DNA of 9,503 nucleotides, taken from contig JAFDCW010000172.1 in NCBI GenBank assembly GCA_019312705.1, forward strand, positions 1 through 9,503, read 5' to 3'. The DNA is from Deltaproteobacteria bacterium (GTDB lineage: Bacteria > Myxococcota > Polyangia > Polyangiales > B10-G4). Every line of letters begins with the position of its first letter. Within the stretch, counting starts at the first letter, position 1. A program made the position numbers and the translations under genes. The notes under the pieces were generated by a model that saw only the letters and a list, made by a program, of their open reading frames with translations, was not told the origin of the DNA and searched no databases. Below are positions 7,148-9,503 of this stretch, piece by piece.

Positions 7148-8617
7148 ATGACCGACGTCCGCGTGCGCTTTGCGCCTTCTCCCACCGGGTATCTCCACAT
7201 CGGCGGCGCCCGCACGGCGCTCTTCAACTGGCTCTGGGCCCGGAAACACGGCGGCAAGCTGGTCCTTCGCATCGAAGATACGGACCGAGAGCGCAGCACC
7301 GAGGAGAGCGTGCAAGTCGTCCTCGACTCGATGCGCTGGCTGGGCCTCGACTGGGACGAAGGCCCCGAGGCCTCTGGCGACCACGGGCCCTACTTCCAGA
7401 CCGAGCGCCTCGGACTCTATGCCGAGTACGCCGAGAAGCTCATCGCGTCGGGGGCGGCCTATCGTTGCTACGCGACCAAAGAGGAACTCGCCGAGGCCCG
7501 GGCGGGGCACAAAGCGGCGACCGGTCACGACCACGGCTTCCGCTTCCAGTCGCCCTGGCGCGACGGGACCAAGGGAGCACCGAAGCCCGACGCCCGCCAC
7601 GTCATCCGCTTCAAGGCCCCAAAGGCGGGCGCCACCGGATGGACGGATCTCGTCAAGGGCGACGTCGAGTACCCGAACGACCAGCAGCAGGACCAGGTCC
7701 TCATCCGCCCCGATGGCGTGCCCCTCTACAACTTCGGCGCCACCGTCGACGACCTCACCATGCGCATCACGCTGGTCGCCCGAGGCGATGACCATCTGGT
7801 GAATACGCCGGTGCAGCTGATGCTGTACCGGGCTTTGGGCGAAGAGCCTCCGGCGTTTGCCCATCTGCCGATGATCCTCGGCCCCGATGGTCAGAAGCTC
7901 TCGAAGCGCCACGCCTCGGTCGGCGTCCTCGAGTACCGCGACAAGGGTTACCTGCCTGACGCCGTCATCAACTACCTCGCCCGCCTCGGCTGGTCCCACG
8001 GCGACCAGGAGATCTTCAGCCGCGAAGAGCTCATCGAAGCCTTCGGCTGGGACCACGTCGGCGCCACCGGCGCCAAGTACGACGCGAAGAAGTTTGCCTA
8101 CGTGCAAGAAGAGCAGCTTCGATCTCTGCCCGATGAGGCGATCTGCACCGCATCGCTGCCTTTCCTCGCCGAGATTGGCCTCGGCGATATCGCAGCCGAC
8201 GATCCGCGCCTCTTGGCCGCGGCCCCCCACGTCAAGCTCCGGGCGACGAGCCTCGCCGACATCGCCGACGGCTGTTCGTACTTCCTCCGCGACGAGGTGG
8301 TCTTCGAGGAAAAGGGCCGTCGAAAGTTCATGAAGCCGAAGTTCGCGGCGCACCTCACCTCCGTCGCCGAGCTCTGCCGGGGCATCGAGCCCTTCGACGT
8401 CGACCCCATCGGCGACGCGATCAAAGCCTGGATGGAAGAAAACGACCTGGCGTTCAAGCACTGGGCTCAGGCCGCTCGGGTCGCGCTCTCGGGGCGGACC
8501 GCGACCCCGGGCCTCTTCGAGGTGATGGCCATCCTCGGCAAGGACGTCACCGTTGCGCGGCTGAACGCGGGTGCGAAGCTGGCGCAAGAAGCCGGGACCG
8601 AAACCGAGGCGGGCTGA
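7148..8617 (+). CDS. gltX: Glutamate--tRNA ligase
   Basis: A 489-residue class I aminoacyl-tRNA synthetase that charges tRNA-Glu with glutamate in the cytosol; length is typical of bacterial GltX. The ATP-binding signatures are present: HIGG (17-20, the HIGH motif) within RFAPSPTGYLHIGGARTALF, and KLSKR (250-254, the KMSKS motif). Other family blocks are RIEDTDRERS (41-50), PLYNFGATVDD (192-202) and ARGDDHLVNTP (211-221). The insertion that binds zinc in E. coli GltX is not formed: around AYRCYATKE only Cys107 is present, so this is a zinc-free form. Whether it is discriminating or also charges tRNA-Gln cannot be decided from sequence alone. The ATG at 7148 is supported by the conserved N-terminus starting right before the RFAPSPTG motif, with a modest AAGGGA upstream. 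The downstream membrane-protein gene begins four bases after the stop, so the two are probably co-transcribed. Confidence 0.97.
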   Translation: MTDVRVRFAPSPTGYLHIGGARTALFNWLWARKHGGKLVLRIEDTDRERSTEESVQVVLDSMRWLGLDWDEGPEASGDHGPYFQTERLGLYAEYAEKLIASGAAYRCYATKEELAEARAGHKAATGHDHGFRFQSPWRDGTKGAPKPDARHVIRFKAPKAGATGWTDLVKGDVEYPNDQQQDQVLIRPDGVPLYNFGATVDDLTMRITLVARGDDHLVNTPVQLMLYRALGEEPPAFAHLPMILGPDGQKLSKRHASVGVLEYRDKGYLPDAVINYLARLGWSHGDQEIFSREELIEAFGWDHVGATGAKYDAKKFAYVQEEQLRSLPDEAICTASLPFLAEIGLGDIAADDPRLLAAAPHVKLRATSLADIADGCSYFLRDEVVFEEKGRRKFMKPKFAAHLTSVAELCRGIEPFDVDPIGDAIKAWMEENDLAFKHWAQAARVALSGRTATPGLFEVMAILGKDVTVARLNAGAKLAQEAGTETEAG

Positions 8618-8621
8618 AGTC

Positions 8622-9503
8622 ATGGCGAAGGGCAACGCAGGCCTCGGAAAGTCCGCGTCGGCAAAACGCGAGACCACGGCCGGAACCAAGACCGGGAAGG
8701 CCGCGGAGACTCTGAGCCCCCGTGCCTATGGTGCCCATTGGTTCCACTTCGTCCTCGGCCAAGTCTACTTCATCCTGGCTACCGCCCTCTTCCTCATCGC
8801 CGACACCTCGGAGAGCGCCTTTGCGGCGGGCGTCAGCATCGCCCTCGTCGTCATGGGCGCGGTGACCTCGGCCTACGGCCTGCGCCGGGGACTCTCGGCA
8901 GACCCGGCACCGTCACGCTTCGACGAGTACTGGCCCATCCGCTTCTTCACCGTCACCTGGAAGGAGATGGACGACGAGGCCCACCTCGAAAGAGTCGCGC
9001 GCCGCGAAGCCGGCCTCGGCTGGGACTGGCGCCCTCTCGTCGTGTTGGTGACCGGAGCCGTCTGCCTCACCTTGATGGAGTACTTCGGCGGCTCGGGGAC
9101 CTTCATGCGCCTCATCGACGCGATGGGCGGGGCCGAAGGCGAAGAGAACTGGTGGAACGACCTGCGCGGCGGCCCGTTCTCGCGCCTGTACGAGTTCGCC
9201 TGGTGGGCCGGATGGCGCATCGCCGGCTACCTCATCGTGCCGGTGATGTTGATCAAAGCGACGGGCCAGCGCATCCGGGACCAGGGCTTCGAGACGAAGG
9301 GCTTCTTGCAGCACGCGGGCATCTACGTCTTCGCGTTCCACATCGTCTTCTTCGCCGTCATCATCGTCAGCTACACCGGCGAGTTCTCGACTTACTACCC
9401 CTTCTACAAGCTGGCGACGCGCAGCTGGTTCGACTTCCTCGCCTGGGAGGTGCTCTACGCGTGGCAGTTTCTGAGCCTCGAGTTCTTCTTCCGGGGATGG
9501 TGG
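8622..9503 (+). CDS. Polytopic membrane protein, probably CPBP-family (Rce1-like) intramembrane protease; 3' end outside window
   Basis: The frame is open from ATG 8622 to the end of the window (294 codons). A basic, Ser/Thr/Lys-rich cytosolic tail (about 1-35) is followed by hydrophobic segments at roughly 42-60, 66-86, 138-155, 194-211, 231-250 and 270-290. The last visible segment ends LSLEFFFRGWW (284-294), which matches motif 1 of CPBP proteases, ExxxR with Glu287 and Arg291. In the classical EExxxR form the first Glu is replaced here by Leu286. The FxxxH and later His motifs that would confirm an active protease lie beyond the window. CPBP members include prenyl-protein processing enzymes and many bacterial proteins of unknown role. 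The start four bases after the gltX stop suggests coupling to gltX. Numerous Trp and Tyr residues between helices (for example 177-200) are notable. A structural homologue without protease activity is the alternative. Confidence 0.72.
   Translation, partial: MAKGNAGLGKSASAKRETTAGTKTGKAAETLSPRAYGAHWFHFVLGQVYFILATALFLIADTSESAFAAGVSIALVVMGAVTSAYGLRRGLSADPAPSRFDEYWPIRFFTVTWKEMDDEAHLERVARREAGLGWDWRPLVVLVTGAVCLTLMEYFGGSGTFMRLIDAMGGAEGEENWWNDLRGGPFSRLYEFAWWAGWRIAGYLIVPVMLIKATGQRIRDQGFETKGFLQHAGIYVFAFHIVFFAVIIVSYTGEFSTYYPFYKLATRSWFDFLAWEVLYAWQFLSLEFFFRGWW

Noticed and set aside
6893..8689. Minus-strand frame of 598 codons opposite gltX
   Set aside because: It is the mirror of a GC-rich real gene; gltX on the plus strand has all family motifs, and the antisense peptide is Arg/Gly/Val/Glu-rich with no motif.

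Overview
The window is GC-rich and gene-dense, with a high-GC third-position pattern that throws long shadow frames onto the opposite strand. Together with a hexameric-type citrate synthase, a membrane-bound Ser/Thr kinase with a DWG motif, a secreted barrel-like protein and a CPBP-type protease-like protein, this suggests a Gram-negative, high-GC bacterium of the former Deltaproteobacteria (Myxococcota or Bradymonadota-like). That placement is an inference from gene style, not from a marker comparison.

Layout, left to right. Positions 1-813 (+) hold the last ~270 residues of citrate synthase. Convergent to it and overlapping its end by 37 nt is a two-gene minus-strand operon: a signal-peptide-bearing, probably outer-membrane protein (2120-3037) followed by a GPH/MelB-type major facilitator symporter (777-2120), joined by a TGATG stop/start overlap. 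A ~210-nt divergent spacer leads to a plus-strand PlsC/Aas-like lysophospholipid acyltransferase (3249-3962). The next ~320 nt contain no intact gene, but on reading they hold what look like two decayed C-terminal gene fragments, one NmrA-like and one classical short-chain dehydrogenase, in different frames.

A Ser/Thr protein kinase (4285-6213, +) follows. Its cytosolic kinase domain is followed by a TPR-like stretch and about six membrane segments. Its 3' end overlaps a convergent minus-strand SAM-dependent methyltransferase (6127-7038) by 87 nt. A ~110-nt divergent spacer with an imperfect hairpin precedes gltX (7148-8617, +), a glutamyl-tRNA synthetase. Four nucleotides after gltX starts a polytopic membrane protein (8622 to the window end, incomplete) that ends in a CPBP-like EFFFR motif.

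Most genes are housekeeping or generic (TCA cycle, lipid remodelling, translation). The less ordinary parts are the secreted protein/symporter pair, the six-helix kinase, the two 3'-overlapping convergent pairs and the gene-fragment graveyard at 3995-4233. I do not see a CRISPR array, insertion sequence, prophage, tRNA or rRNA, and I did not find a convincing new multi-gene system.
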